In this document: one piece after another, positions 1 through 12,599 of the stretch
Numbering within the stretch: position 1 is the first letter of the stretch
How the letters are laid out: every line of letters begins with the position of its first letter
NCBI RefSeq assembly: GCF_001540865.1
Contig: NC_033621.1
Span: 1,893,439 to 1,957,438, forward strand
DNA: 64,000 nt
Direction: 5' to 3'
From: Ananas comosus
Lineage: Eukaryota > Streptophyta > Magnoliopsida > Poales > Bromeliaceae
Program-made: the position numbers and the translations under genes
The notes under the pieces: model-generated
The model's input: the letters and a program-made list of their open reading frames with translations, nothing else
What the model was told of the DNA's origin: nothing
The model's database searches: none

Positions 1-351
1 TCACTGATCATTTTCATTCATTAGATCGTACTATTCAATCAACTGTTCATTCAATCCTTATAAATCATTATCATCTTAATTGCACATCTCTTCATCCAAG
101 AATCGAAAATCTAATAGCACTAATAATTTTGTATTATTAATAGTATAGTAGCTTAGTTGTTCTACGCAGTTCATTAAATGATAGAAAAAAAATAATAATC
201 ATCTTTTATTCTTATTATTATTTTTTGTGCTTCATTAGGAGGTTTTGATCATATGGGGAGAGCACGACCAAATATTCCCTGTGAAGAAGGCATTTGAGGT
301 GAAAAGGTAAAATATAAGGCGGAAAATTACACCGACTTTTCTCAACTACAA

Positions 352-445
352 GCCTTTTTTTTCTTTTTTTTTGAATAAGATAGCATGCTGCCACTTTATT
401 CATTAAAAGGATAAATGGGCTACAAACTGAGACAACTGGGCCTCG
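352..445 (-). mobile_element. LINE 3'-end relic
   Basis: Read on the minus strand, this stretch runs from an A-rich start through 'gaggcccagttg' and 'aatgaataaagtggcagcatgctat' (split here only for description) into a poly-A tail, seen as poly-T at about 352-372 on the plus strand. The same order of phrases ends the better-preserved LINE copy at 8191-8669. It is therefore a short, 5'-truncated remnant of the same or a related non-LTR retrotransposon. I could not define a target-site duplication. Confidence 0.45.
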
Positions 446-815
446 AAAAAAAAAAAAATCTCTAGCAAAATAAATCCCAGATTTCCTAAGCGAACATATC
501 TCCGTCACTATAAGCCATTTTAATATAGACCACTAATATATTTCTCCATTTTTAATTCTTTTATTTTATATTTTATATTATATTATATTATTCAATTAGA
601 TTAAAAATTTTATTAGACTTAATAATGATTCTGATAAATTTAACCATTCTGAATTTTTTCTTTTTTCAGCGAAATGAATCAAAAATTTTGTTTGCTATTA
701 TTAACCAGCAGGTAACGAAATTATTCAAACTACACTCAAATGAATACAATTGAAAAGTTCAGGAGGCATCGAATTAACAAAAGGTAGTTAAGGAATCTAT
801 TCCAAAATGGTCTAT

Positions 816-818
<3 letters not shown>

Positions 819-851
<33 letters not shown>
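819..851. repeat. (TC)n microsatellite
   Basis: An uninterrupted TC dinucleotide run of about 16 units in intergenic DNA. Similar TC/GA tracts recur at 2394-2455, 22600-22632, 23599-23628, 30450-30478, 39294-39426 and 63439-63471. Confidence 0.9.
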
Positions 852-852
<1 letters not shown>

Positions 853-1442
853 AACATGTAGGCAATTGGGGGAGAAAGCCAAGTTGGAGATTTTGAAGAA
901 GACGGGGCACATGCCACAGATGGAGGACTCAAAGCGATTCAATCGGATCCTCCTCAACTTTTTGTTAGATGCTCCCGCCTCGTAAAATCAATGTGCATGA
1001 ATATTGCAGTTTCATACGCACACCTCAGGTGGCTTTCCCAGCCACCACCTAATTACAAGTATATATAGCTTAATTTAAACTGCATTCTCTCTCTCTATCT
1101 CTATCTATCTCTCTCTACATTACTCTGTGTGAAAAATAAGGAGTATAAATTAATTCCAATGTCTGCAAATTATTGATCCCTTACATCGGGAAAAACTGTT
1201 TTTTTCTTTTTTTTTTTCTGGGAATGATTGCTTTCGCAGTTTACACTTTCTATGCCCCAACAGGATAATCTCATCTCATTGCCAAAAAAGCTAAAAGAAG
1301 AAAAAAAGAAAGAAAATCCTGTCCTGCACACAGAACTATAATTGTGCCTGCGCGCAAGAATGTGGGAGTGTTTAGACAGTTGTTAGGTACACTAATTAAA
1401 GTACAATTTATGAGGTGGGATCTCGTAAAAATTTTAGACTTT

Positions 1443-1470
1443 TGGTGGTGGTGGTGGTGGTGGTGGTGGT
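1443..1470. repeat. (GGT)n microsatellite
   Basis: About nine tandem GGT triplets in non-coding DNA. No open reading frame of note runs through it. Confidence 0.85.
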
Positions 1471-2230
1471 TGGGTGCTTCTCATTAATTAGGGCTGGTAA
1501 TCACTAGATGCGCCTCCTCACTGTCACTGTCCGTCTAGACCCCCCTCCCATCCCACGGTGAAGGCCCATTCACTACGCTCGAAATTATATATAATATATA
1601 TATATAATATATATAATATATATTATATATATCATAGTATATAATATATCTTGTATTATATTATACATTAAGTTATGAGCTAGGAATACATATCGATAAG
1701 CAAACTTTTGGATGCCTAGGTGGCTATGAGTTTTTCAACCGTTCAGCATTAACATTTTTACTATTTTCATCCATTAGGTTATACTACTTAAACCAATCAC
1801 TCATTCAACCCTCAGAGCCTACACATCATTCTAACTGTATATTTTTTTATCTATCTAAAGATCCGAAACTACACTATAGCTTGGAATGACTATTGATATT
1901 ATTTCCATCTAGTTCGATATATATAGTATATAGCATGTGTCGTACTATACTCTTAGAGTATAGAGCTTTCTTACTCATAAGTTTTTCACCGTTTAGATCT
2001 ACCCTTAATCATTTTCACCCGTTAGATTTATACTCATTCCACCAACCACCCATTCAAGCCCTAGGAGGCCCACTATCAACCTAACCGTAACCACTTGATA
2101 CCTAACCGTTATATTCTTTCCATCTGAAACGACTTGAAAATTTATGATACAAAGGGTTCTTATACTCATATAATATAGTAGCCTAGCCTATATATTATAT
2201 ATTATATATATATATATATATATTATATAG

Positions 2231-2265
<35 letters not shown>

Positions 2266-2392
2266 GTAATATATACACACACTACGGTTAGGTTGATAGT
2301 GGACTCCTAGGATTGAGTGGACTGCTTAGTTGAATAGTATATCGCACACACAACTATCTCGTGGCTACTCGATGATATCCCAGACCGACCTT

Positions 2393-2393
<1 letters not shown>

Positions 2394-2455
<62 letters not shown>
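2394..2455. repeat. (CT)n microsatellite with one interruption
   Basis: A CT tract of about 62 bp broken by a single 'cgtct'. It is followed by AT-rich simple sequence with TATA repeats (about 2456-2500). Short repetitive frames across it are artefacts of the dinucleotide. Confidence 0.9.
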
Positions 2456-2459
<4 letters not shown>

Positions 2460-2496
2460 TATATAGATATATATATATTTATATATATAATATATA

Positions 2497-2799
2497 TAGT
2501 CTTATAAGTATAGACCACTTTGTACTTATAAGTTTTCGACCATTAGATTTATTTCTTTAACCATTGTCACCCGTTGGATCATACTGTTCAACCAACTACC
2601 TAGTCAACCCTAGAGGAACTACCATCCTAATTGGGATCACTGTCATTATAATCACACATCTCTTTATTCAACGGTCGAAAACTTATGAATACAAAGGACT
2701 TTATACTGCCATCCTAACCACACATCCTTTCATCCAACGGTCGAAAACTTATGAGTACAAAGAGCTTTATACTCATAAAAGTATAGTAGCCCTAGCCTA
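2497..2799. mobile_element. MITE-like element with long inverted ends
   Basis: The left end ('cttataagtatagacca...', then 'cttataagttttcgaccatt') is an inverted match to the right end ('ggtcgaaaacttatgagtac', then 'ctcataaaagtatagtagcc'), separated by about 200 bp of non-coding DNA. The right half contains an internal direct duplication of the 'catccaacggtcgaaaactta' type. Diverged relatives occur at 1-170, 1670-2200, 2810-2920 and, reversed, at about 13290-13500. No coding capacity is visible. The family is unidentified; classification as a non-autonomous DNA element is inference. Confidence 0.5.
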
Positions 2800-4070
2800 T
2801 ATATAGAGTCCAACTATTATATTCTTATAAGTATAGATCATTTTGTACCCATAAATTTTCGGTCATTAGATTTATTTCTTTAACTATTTTCACCCGTTAG
2901 ATCATATTATTCAAAAAAACATACCTTACAAATGCTATATTTGGAAAAAATCATATTCATATAAAGTAGCTAAGAAGAATATCTATTTTTATTTTTTTTC
3001 TCTTGTTTTTTTTTTTCTGCAAGCCAAACAAATATGCCTCATAAATAGTTTTCAAATTTCATTCACATGACACATGCAAAGTAAATTAGTTGGTTGAGAG
3101 TCGAGACTTATCGACATCAATGCTAGGGAGGAGATAAGAGTTGCTTCGGATTAGTAACTCGGTCTTAGTAAAAACACGCCCCTCGTAAATTGTAGCATCG
3201 GAGTTCGCTGAGATGTCTAATTCAGTATCACGGCTAATTAATATAATAGTGAATGAAATAAAACATTGTACTTAATTAAAGTTTCCTCTCTTTAGGGTAA
3301 TAATTAATCTTTTAGAAAATTATCACTTGCACACAACTTGTTGCAATCTCACTGCCCTGCAATGCAGCGAAGCAAGGAATTTTCGAAGTAGAAAAAGCAA
3401 GTATTTTCAGAAAGAAATAAACATATTGCCCTGCCATGCAAACACTTAAAAAACTTCTCAACTAATACTAATTAAAATTTAAAAAGTAAAGAGCCTGTAG
3501 ACGTGATCACGCACTTTTGTTAATTTATTATAGCAAATAACATTAGATCGTGTTATTTACTTTAATTTAAAATTATTTCGGCAATAATTATTGATTTAAA
3601 CCATGAAATGACTCTAACAATTTAGGATGCCGAATACAACAAGTCAAAGAAGGTACTGGATGAGAACGCGAATGTTTCTCTTCATTGTAAGGAAAACTTT
3701 AACCTTTGTCAAGTGTTACGATTCTTAAGTTACAGCTGATGGAATGAACATTATAAAACAATACCTTAGATCTTGCTGAAGTCAGTTGAATGGAAATTTG
3801 ATGATACAGAAATCGTTACGATCAGCTGATAAAGATCGGTAAAGATGTAAAACTATCGTATTGAAATTCATTCCTCTCAAAGACGCATAGACGGAGAACA
3901 AGGAGATACCTGCATTAAATAAAAAGAGAAACTGCATTACGTTCGAGGTTCGTTTCTGCAACTCATGCACTTCAATCATATGCATCTTCCTCTGCAACAC
4001 AAAATAAATGTTTGTTAAGAATGATTGATTTGTAGGACGACTATTCAACTTAAAAAAGAGCAAGATCAAC

Positions 4071-7000
4071 TCACAGAATAATTCCTGTGCGGGAAAAGAA
4101 AATGAGAAATGCATTTATTCACTAATGTTTCAGAAGAAGAATGAGGACAAGAGTCAAGAAACGCTTACCTTCTCCTTCTTCCATGTTCATATCATCCTCA
4201 TCGTCATCAAAATCGATGTTCTGAAATTAATGCAGAATATACGTCAGATGGATTACAATTAAAAGTTTACTTGAAACCTCGAAGCGCTTTTTGAAATTAC
4301 ATTCATGAATGCTTGCTACACAACTAAATCAACGCCAGATTTGTTTTTTACATATAATGATAATTTACCATCAGGGTTAGAAGCTACTAAAATTAGAAAG
4401 CAAATGTGGTTATATACTAATATTAATAGATTGATACCCAAGTCATACAAGTAAATAGTTTTCTGAACAATTTCTTAATCCAAAATTCACCTGATTATAA
4501 TCATCGTCGTCGCTTGATTCCTCTTCTTCTTCTTCTTGCACGTCATCTTCATCTTCATTTTCACCTTTCTTTTCTGGTTTTTCATCATCTCGGCCCTGAA
4601 AGTAACTATAAGCAATTGGTAAACCAGAAGAAACAACATAATTTTTTTTTTAAGAAAAATATATAAAAAAAGAGCCCAGTAAGTTCAATATACTAGAAAA
4701 ATCATACAAGCTTTGATGTGATGAGAAGTAATATCACCGATATAAGAAATACCCAAAAGGCATACTCAGACTCAAAGACATAAATGACACAATAGAATAA
4801 CCAATCAATAAGATTGCTTGCCTCATCCTTTTCTTCAAGCTTTGCAAACAAGTCAAGCTTCGAATCATCTGTGATGAAATCAAGATGCATGTAAGTGTGA
4901 TATCATGAAGTACATATATAAGGGATTTTTGGACAAGTAAAAATCCTGTGTTGAAAGAAAATAAACAATATAGCAATGTTAGAACTAAAAAAAATACTCT
5001 TGGAACTTCATTAGTGATAAAATATCAAAACATAGCATCAAATCAAAAATAAAGGAGATGATCAACAAAAGTGGACAAAAAACATAATAGACAAAATAGA
5101 AGAGTTCACTAACACAAATGCATCTACCAAATCAGCAAGAAAAAAATGCATTTCAGTTTAATTAGTATCAAATCTATGATAACATGAGATGCTGATAGAA
5201 AAAATTCCAACGTTGATTTCAGAATTGAAATTCACCAAGTATGAACAATTAAGCTTCCATTTTATTTCTCAGCAAATTTAATCCATGGGCTTTTTTCTAG
5301 AAAATCTAATGTAGGCTACATCATAGTCTTCAATTTTCTGCTATTACTATGTGTAAAGAACGGACTGGTGTGTCTAAACTTGTTAAATAGTGATCCACCA
5401 GCAGAAACTGAGACAACTTTCCAATATTATTCAAGAATGTAAGTGGAATACGCACGAGAGAACATCAAAACATCAAAAGTATAACTATACAACCTATGGT
5501 ACAAACTTCAAAAATCATGATTACGTAAATTGGAGTACTTGTATAAAATAATAAAAATGATTGTTTGTAAACTAATAATGTTCAGGATGTGATCATATAG
5601 GATCACAACATATGCTTATCAAAGATGATAATACTATGAACAGCCAGAAAGCTGGAACTTCAAAGCATTCATATGCAACATCGGCTAATTTTGTAAAACA
5701 CTAGATTCGAGTGGGAACCTTTCTCCAAAGCTAAAATTATTTGAATTAAAGAAAATGTTCCACAAGAATGTAAAAATAAACAAATAAACATAAGAGCAAC
5801 AGTAGCAGGATTATAACAAAAGTAACTGATAAAAAATGATACTGCCAAAAATATTAAAAAAATTTGAAAATTCATTAATGCCACCTTCAAATGGTACAAG
5901 AAATATGGAATTCTAAGGCTTTCTCTAAAGCTCGACTACAGACTTCATAATATTCAAATACAAGATAAAAAAGGCCAATATTATGTACAAGGAGAATTGA
6001 AACTTGGAAGTAAAAAAAAACAGTAAACCATAAATAACTTGCTAGCTACATCAAGGTTATTTTGAATTTAGGAAAACCTGAATTTCGATCCCACCGAAGC
6101 TTTTTTCTGTTATGTCGAACTGGCTTTGAACCTGAAAGTATTACGCATCATCAGAACAACATTTGCAGATTCAAATGCCCAATAAAGAGTAATTGTCATT
6201 CCAATTAAATTTTCTTTACATTTTCTAAATACGCGCCAACGAAGACACACCTTGAATCAGTTCAGAAGGGAAATTTGAAGGAGTTAGTTTCAAATAACTT
6301 GCAAGAGCTTCAGGTTTTTCATGTGCCCTGTGTTTTTTGACAGAATATCTTTCCACCTCTGTATCCTGGCTTTCTAGAGAAAGAAACAAGAAATCAGAAG
6401 GCAATCCACTCACATACTTCATAAAAATGCAGAACAATAATAAAGGACAATAATACATTTTTTTTTCAATATAATACACATATTACATTTTTCTTTTTTT
6501 TGGGGGGAAAATGATAATTGGATAAAGAACTTAAAGAGTTCCGGTTGTACTTGATTTTGGGACTTCCTCTTGCAAACGGTAGCAACACCCTCTCCAGAAA
6601 TCCTCCAGTTTCCCACTCCATCTTAAAAGAAATTTTACCTCGTCTGTGAAAGCAACATTTTGCAAACTAGGCAGCGTAACATCTTCCTGCATAAAAAATG
6701 TACCACTCAAAAAAAAAAAAGAAAAAAAAAAAGAGAAGCAAAAAGCACCAGTACTAACAGCTTCTGCAACTTATAATAGATTCAAAAACCTAATTACACT
6801 CCACAAGGGACTAAGATGACACTCGGGCGCAAACAATTAAAATTATTGACTTACAGTAGGAGGGGTCAAATAGAACTGAAGGAATAAACGAAAACCATAT
6901 CTAACAGACGAGAAAATGTTAATTGTTTACCCTATCTTGTAATGTACAATTTAAGATGCCGTGACAGATATGGAAAATCCACAAAAGCATGCGTAATAAT

Positions 7001-7194
7001 AACAAATGGATCATCGAATTTTCGAAGACGAAAACCTAAAACTTTCAGATCAATCAAATTAGTGGGAACCTCGGCGCAAACACATGCATATCGATACTAC
7101 CAACCGGGAAATTCTCATACGGCAAATGTTTGGCGATTCGCTCAGAAGGTCCTCTTCCACGACCGCGCCCCCGCCCGCGCCCTCTAAACGCCAT
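4071..7194 (-). CDS. RPC7: DNA-directed RNA polymerase III subunit RPC7-like (Rpc31 family)
   Basis: Subunit of the Pol III-specific RPC3/6/7 subcomplex, which helps start tRNA and 5S rRNA transcription in the nucleus. Exons (minus strand): 7194-7105, 6686-6639, 6365-6251, 6131-6078, 4868-4822, 4595-4491, 4220-4169, 4084-4071, giving 174 aa. The N terminus is a glycine-arginine tract (MAFRGRGRGRGRGRG), as in plant RPC7. Residues 31-36 read EDVTLP; residues 85-118 hold the family core with RKKLRWD and SKLDLFAKLEEKDE. The tail from 119 is almost wholly acidic (ENEDEDD, EEEEEESSDDDD), the hallmark of Rpc31. The fifth coding intron starts with GC rather than GT. The ATG follows an acceptor directly, so a 5' UTR intron with its donor near 7615 is likely. 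The last 14-nt coding exon is the least certain part; the rest is well supported by frame and family resemblance. Confidence 0.85.
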
Positions 7195-9137
7195 CTGAAA
7201 GAGCCATAAGACGAATAGAGCAAATTAAGTACGCTTAATTTGAAGGTCTCGATAGTAGCACTCATCAAATTTAACGATGCATATATCAAGATGAATGAAT
7301 AGATCGTCGCGATGCAGTGATCGATAACAGTTGTTGTATTAGCATGTTCATAAGACAACTAAATTTATTCTACATCTGGTACCATTAATTAACACAAAAC
7401 TAGCGGGGTTCCTCTTCTTCTAAAATTGATACTTAGATGACAAGTACCATCTGTGTATATGAATCTCATATTTGTGAACAAATAAGCGCATAAATTTAAC
7501 ACAGCACGAGATACCGAACTTTGAATTGGGAAAAATTTCTAGGTTTTTACAGATGAAAAAAAAGGGCAAAAAGAAAGAAAAAACCACAAAAGAGAAGAAT
7601 CGAGGAAGGTAATTACCGGAGCAAGGGATCGGAGAGAGATGAATTAGCCTTAGCTCTGTATACGATCTACGGGGGTGAGTTAAAGAAGCGTCGTCGCCTC
7701 TCTATCTAAACCTGTCGAAGAGGAGGGTTCCCGTAATTTAGATTACCTTTGAATGCATAAACTTATGTACAATTTTTATTTTATTATTATTATTTATCTA
7801 AAAAAAAAAATTATAGTATTTATTTATTTATTTATTTATAGAAGAAGATCGCGTCAAATATTTAGAATCAAATGTAATATATATTATTTTAAAATTATTT
7901 TTTTCTTTAATATGAAATATATTATTCTACCAGATTATAAATATTAAAAAAAATAAAATCCAAAGGTTTTAACCATATAAAAATATTCCTACTGAATTTG
8001 TTATTCCCGAATATCTTATTCCTTCACATTCAAAAGCGTGCGTAACTTCGACTACTAAAATTCAAAGTTGATCATAATATGCCTTGATTATTATCTTACC
8101 CATTTAGATATGCTTCTCTAGAGTATTTTTCGGGGAGAGATTAAGGAAGAGGATCTAGGTTTGGAGTTCAACATAAGCACATATTAGGATTTTTTTTTTT
8201 TTTGAGAACTAGGTAGCAAGCTACCTGCTTCATTCATTAAGTGAAATGAACTAGGCATACATGATGGAAGCAACTAGGGCCTCCTAACCGAGCCGACAAA
8301 ACCAAAAACCGAAAAAAGGCGAAATATAGATCCGTAAATACGGGAAGCGTAAAACCGAAGAAAGAGAGGAAAACATAGGACAACAAGGAAAACATGAGTA
8401 AAAGGGCGTAGATACTAAGACTAAAGGTATAGCTCAGGCTCCGACACCGTCAGTCCAGTCTTTGATCAGAGCGCCGACTCGTTCCAGAGCCCGGTAGGCG
8501 TCGGGAGACCCGTCGCAGAAGATGATCCTGTTTCGCTCCGTCCAAACGACCCACCAGATTGCCGCAAGCTGTATTAAACTGTTCGATCTCGCTCGGTTGT
8601 TTATGCTGTCGGAGATTTGTGCCCATAACCGCCGAACATCCCCCGCGTCCAAATCGGCCGTCACAATAAACATATTAGGATATTAGGCTCCTATGTTATG
8701 CACCTTCCATACTCCGGGTGCAATTAACTTCTCCACCATGTGTGATATAGTTCAGTACTAAAAACCACAGTTGGAAACAAAAATGTTCCATAAATATCAC
8801 AAAAATTAACTCCGAAAAAGAGGGGAAAAAAAAAAAACAGGTGTTTCATTTTCTTTTAGCATCTCAGCGAAAGATATAGATGCATTTCAGTTTGTTACAG
8901 GGATACACGTATTGTATGCACCGCAGGTTCTTTTTCTTTTCCTTTTCTTTTTTCTTTTTCTTTTTTTTTTTGTTCTCCCGACTAAAATGACAACAGTTTC
9001 AATATTTTGGATTTCCCACCACACCTGATTCGTTGAATTACAAAGGGGAGGGGATGTCTAAAACGAAACCCTCTTGGGGGAAATGCCACCTCTGTACAAG
9101 AGGATGAGGAAAAAACCACTCAGGAAGAAAACTAGTT
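7195..9137. other. Intergenic region between RPC7 and GNAT genes
   Basis: Holds the RPC7 5' UTR exon and promoter (about 7615-7740 on the minus strand), AT-rich unique-looking DNA, the LINE insertion at 8191-8669, and pyrimidine-rich simple sequence at about 8930-8970. The GNAT 3' UTR probably occupies the last 100-200 bases. No other gene seen. Confidence 0.6.
8191..8669 (-). mobile_element. 5'-truncated LINE (non-LTR retrotransposon) 3' end
   Basis: On the minus strand this insertion ends in a poly-A tail (poly-T at 8191-8203) and is flanked by a perfect 12-bp direct repeat, ACATATTAGGAT, at 8179-8190 and 8670-8681. That is the classic mark of target-primed reverse transcription. The frame at 8673-8434 encodes the C-terminal part of a plant LINE ORF2 downstream of reverse transcriptase: the motif IWWVVWTERNRIIF is typical of that tail. 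After the stop come about 240 bp of 3' UTR with GGTAGCTTGCTACC just before the A tail. The copy is a dead 3' fragment with no reverse transcriptase domain left. Confidence 0.85.
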
Positions 9138-12100
9138 TTAAGTCGCTAAGGATAGTAAGTAGTTCACTGTTGGCGGAACCGGTGCAGCAATGTCAACCAT
9201 CTGCAATATACACCACAAAATATCAGATCATTCAAAGTTGAGGATACCGCGAAAACTCTAATTTGACCGATTAAGTTTTCGCGAGATGATGTACCTTGAA
9301 ACCAATTTTATCATACAGTTTCTGAGCTCCCATGTTATTTTTATTCACATGGACGTAAACCTTATCGGCACCTGCCATAAAAAAATACACAGGTGAGTAG
9401 CCTGGATGGGTAAGATAAGATGTCTCAACTCTCAAGAAACCGCAGAACTGAAACCAAGCCCTCAGAATTACCATATGATTTGGCTATATCTATAGCCAAC
9501 AACAGCATGTTGCTCGCAATTCCATGACGCCGTGTGTACTTCGCGACGCATAAGTTGGACACGTAGCCGTATTTTGGCTGATTTGCCTCATAGATGCAAC
9601 AGGTAAATGAAGCTTTTCCACACTCCTGTTTGGAATTTTAACTGAATAAGCTAGCACAACAATGGAAAGAAGGCCAAAAATTTGCAGGAAGCCCCCTTCT
9701 TAATATAGCCATTTTCAGCTTTTCTGCCATACAATAATGAAACAAGCATATTACCCCTCTAAACTGCAAATTTTCATTATTGTTTTCTCTGCCAGTGCTT
9801 CTTAACACGATATCTATTTCTTCGAAAGCTGTATAATTCAATATTGCAGAGGGGGTGGGGCGTGAATGTCACATTATTTAGGGGTTTTCCTGCATTTTAA
9901 AATAGAAAGAAATGAAAAGCAACAAATTAAGGCACGTACCCCAGGAAATGTCTCCCCTTGTAAAAGATGCCTTATTCTAACATCCAACGTCCCAACGATG
10001 CTGCTCAATACAGTCCGTTTGCTGTTTTTCTCGTCATTTTTCACCTGGAAATTTTAGAATAGACCATTATAAGCCCTACAGAACACCACAACCTTTCATT
10101 CACAATTCCATCAAGTACAGCACTTGAGATAACCCAAAATGCAGGATAACATACAAGACAAAACTCCAGGTAAGAGATGAGCAACTTGGCGCAAGGGATT
10201 ATAAGATTACATAGTATGCTAAAAACCAGAACATGCATAACTAACGAGCATTACAAGTTTGCTTCATCAACTAGATTCATACCCATCTGCTTGCTCATCA
10301 AACCAGAGAATGGACAGCATGAACTGTCAAATTTTCAACTGGGATCCAACAGCAGTTTAATCATTATTCTATTTCCACGAATTGTTAACAACTTGGTAAT
10401 GTTCCAGATAGGGAAGGTTCATATGAATATTCTTTAGAATGGAGACTGTAACGAACTTCTGCCATACTACGCCAAGAAACCAAGAAGAGCCATAAAAGGT
10501 GCTTGTTATTTAAATCATACCCCAACTATGCAGATGCACTTCTCTGCATGCTGCCCAGTACACCGCTTCTTCAGAGCATTAAATTCCTGCACCAAAGAAT
10601 TATGAATGACGATGCAAAACAACTCACTAAAATGATAAAATGGAACGATTAAGAAGGAAAAAAAAAAAAAACAAAGGTTCATATACGTAGTTCATCGCAC
10701 ATTTCCAGAGAAGGATTTTTGACATCCTATTCATTTAAAATGGTACTATTGTTATAATAATGGCTATAATACCTTGGCTTCTGCTATCCAGCTCATAATT
10801 CACTACCCCAAAATTTAAATGTTCTTCCAGTATAGGAAGACTTCGGCCAAAGAGGGATTTCAATCCCAACAACATGTTTGGTAGCCAGACGCTGTTATCC
10901 TCTGAGCTACACACTGCCTTGTCTCCACTGGATTTGTTCTTAAGAATGCCCGGACATGCTAGTTGACTTCGGAAGAATAATGCACTACCCATCCATTTTT
11001 TACTATATCTTTTGATTGATTGTTTTCCACAATATGCTCTGATTCTCTAAAGCAGAGAGAGGAACACATATAGCTAACTGGCTAGGTAAATACCTGCTCT
11101 GCAAACTTCCTCTTAAAGGAGTCAACATAGCTGCGGTGCAGGATAGAAACAAATATCAGCAACACAAATTTCCATAATCGCATCAAATTGTAAACAAAAA
11201 AATTTAACCCGAAAAGTAGAGGAACATCAAGAGAACAAAGGTAGGATTTGAATTTTTAGACTAACCGAACATCTGGCTGATCTTCCCAATGACTTTCGGC
11301 CCTCAACCATGCTGCCGTCTATCATGAATCATAATACCGCAAAGCACAAACTCATAAAGAAGTTCAATAAAGCACCTAAACTCAAGTTAATCAAAGTTCT
11401 CAAATATGCAAAAAGGGCCCAGAAAGCAATCACACTAATATATCTCTTTCCTTCTCACATAGATATCAACTTCAAATTTACGTACCCAGTATTCTTCATC
11501 AAGTATGGCCTCTCGGGCAACAAACCGCCCGAAAAATCTTCGCTGCCTGGAATCGCATTCTTCATCTGAAAGCTGCCGACGGTCAAAACGGAGATTGGAG
11601 GGATCAGATTGGATCTCCAAGCGAGGCACCATATCAGGTTGATCTGAAGATATCCTAAGATGAGGAACTCTTTCATTATTGTTAAGTCCGCCATTGGCAG
11701 GCTCCTCTTTCCCATTATTACATGGAACCATTGAACCACCTTTCCTGAAAATTTGCAATTTAAATGGAACTAAGCAAACCCATTAACTGAAGCTTGCTTT
11801 TTCTTACTTTCAAAATGAAGCAAAAAGTTGTAAGATTAAAGATTGTTTCCTGAGATTCAGGTTTGCTTTAACAATGGGATAAAAAGCCCATAGATACATA
11901 AATTAGCTCAAAATTCTCATATAAATTGACTGAATCAGCAGAGCTCATATTTAAATCACACCATAACTAAAAATGGACTTAACAGCATATACATTCCTGA
12001 AAAGTTGTGATTCAAATGGAACCAAGCAAAACCCATCGATTAAATATTGATTCCTCTTTCTTTTAAGATAAAAACAACTGCTATAAGATCAAAGTCCACT

Positions 12101-12535
12101 TATTGATTATTAGGTTTTCTTAAACGAACCAAAGACGCCTATAAACGTATGAAATCTATCAAAATTGTCGGAAAAAAAAAGAAAAAATCAACAGAAGACG
12201 CGAGTAGCACTTGCATCCATGAGTTCACACCAGGAAGAGCAAAACCCAGTAAAATCTACCATTTCTTTTACATAATAGGAGATCAACTACATATAAAAGA
12301 TACAGGTATCTAAAATTACACAATGTATTCATTTCCAACAGTCCTCGGAACCTAAATGAAAACCTAGAACTCAAATTAGCAACATGAACATGACAATTGA
12401 ACTATAAATTCTTGAAGAAAGGAAGGAAACTTACATCACTGGGAAGACGAATCTTCTCGCGAATCGGCTCCGAGGTCCACTTCGGACGACGGGGACTCGG
12501 CGGAGACCGGGTGGCGGCGCGGCTACGGTCGACAT
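9138..12535 (-). CDS. GCN5-related N-acetyltransferase (GNAT), plastid-type
   Basis: Transfers acetyl from acetyl-CoA to an amine, probably a lysine or protein N terminus. Plant members of this type act in chloroplasts. Exons (minus): 12535-12435, 11744-11486, 11318-11266, 11130-11094, 10586-10521, 10044-9940, 9625-9472, 9371-9295, 9200-9138, giving 304 aa. All joins keep frame. Residues 1-45 are rich in R, S, P and V and poor in acidic residues, like a transit peptide. The acetyl-CoA loop (motif A) is R239-R-H-G242-I-A244 after the strand YGYVSNLCVA. It is followed by YVHVNKNNMGAQKLYDKIGF, the usual GNAT C-terminal helix. EEYWTAAWLRAE at 117-128 also matches the plant subgroup that I recall as At2g06025-like. 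The exact substrate cannot be told from sequence. The leader carries a telomere-like repeat at 12560-12578. Confidence 0.85.
10845..10917 (-). pseudogene. tRNA-like relic in a GNAT intron
   Basis: On the minus strand the phrase GTGTAGCTCAGAGGATAACA, followed by CTGGCTACCAAA and GGGATTGAAATCCCTC, has the order of D arm, anticodon arm and T arm. It most resembles plastid trnR-ACG from memory. The T-arm stem GGGA/TCCC is intact, but the D and anticodon stems pair poorly and the TTCGA of the T loop is changed to TTGAA. I read it as a degenerate organelle-tRNA-derived fragment, not a working gene. It lies in the intron between 11093 and 10587. Confidence 0.35.
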
Positions 12536-12559
12536 CGACCTCCGCGAGGAAGGGTCGAG

Positions 12560-12578
12560 AAACCCTAACCCTAACCCT
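12560..12578 (-). promoter_or_regulatory. Telomere-like repeat / telo-box in the GNAT leader
   Basis: Two and a half units of AAACCCTA-type repeat 25-43 bp upstream of the GNAT start codon. Telo-boxes are common in 5' leaders and promoters of plant housekeeping genes. They also occur here before PEX10 (45827-45835), SmG (55557-55573) and RPS3 (60765-60773). A (GA)n tract follows at once. Confidence 0.6.
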
Positions 12579-12599
12579 GAGAGAGAGAGAGAGAGAGGT

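Larger units (their letters stand above)
1..4070. other. Gene-free, repeat-rich 5' end of the window
   Basis: I find no convincing coding exon here. The stretch holds a LINE 3'-end relic (about 352-445), several simple repeats and diverged copies of one AT-rich MITE family. Fragments of that family at about 1-170, 1670-1880, 1940-2200 and 2497-2799 share phrases such as 'ttttcacccgttagat' and 'agtatagtagcc'. The open frames in the region are short, low in complexity and match no protein family I know. The last few hundred bases (about 3780-4070) probably include the 3' UTR of the RPC7-like gene on the minus strand. Confidence 0.6.

Noticed and set aside
7059..7358. 99-codon frame overlapping RPC7 exon 1
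   Set aside because: It is in another frame of the same strand; the GR-rich RPC7 frame with correct splice sites explains the region.
8434..8673. 79-codon frame as a host gene
   Set aside because: It is the C-terminal end of a LINE ORF2 inside a truncated insertion with a target-site duplication.
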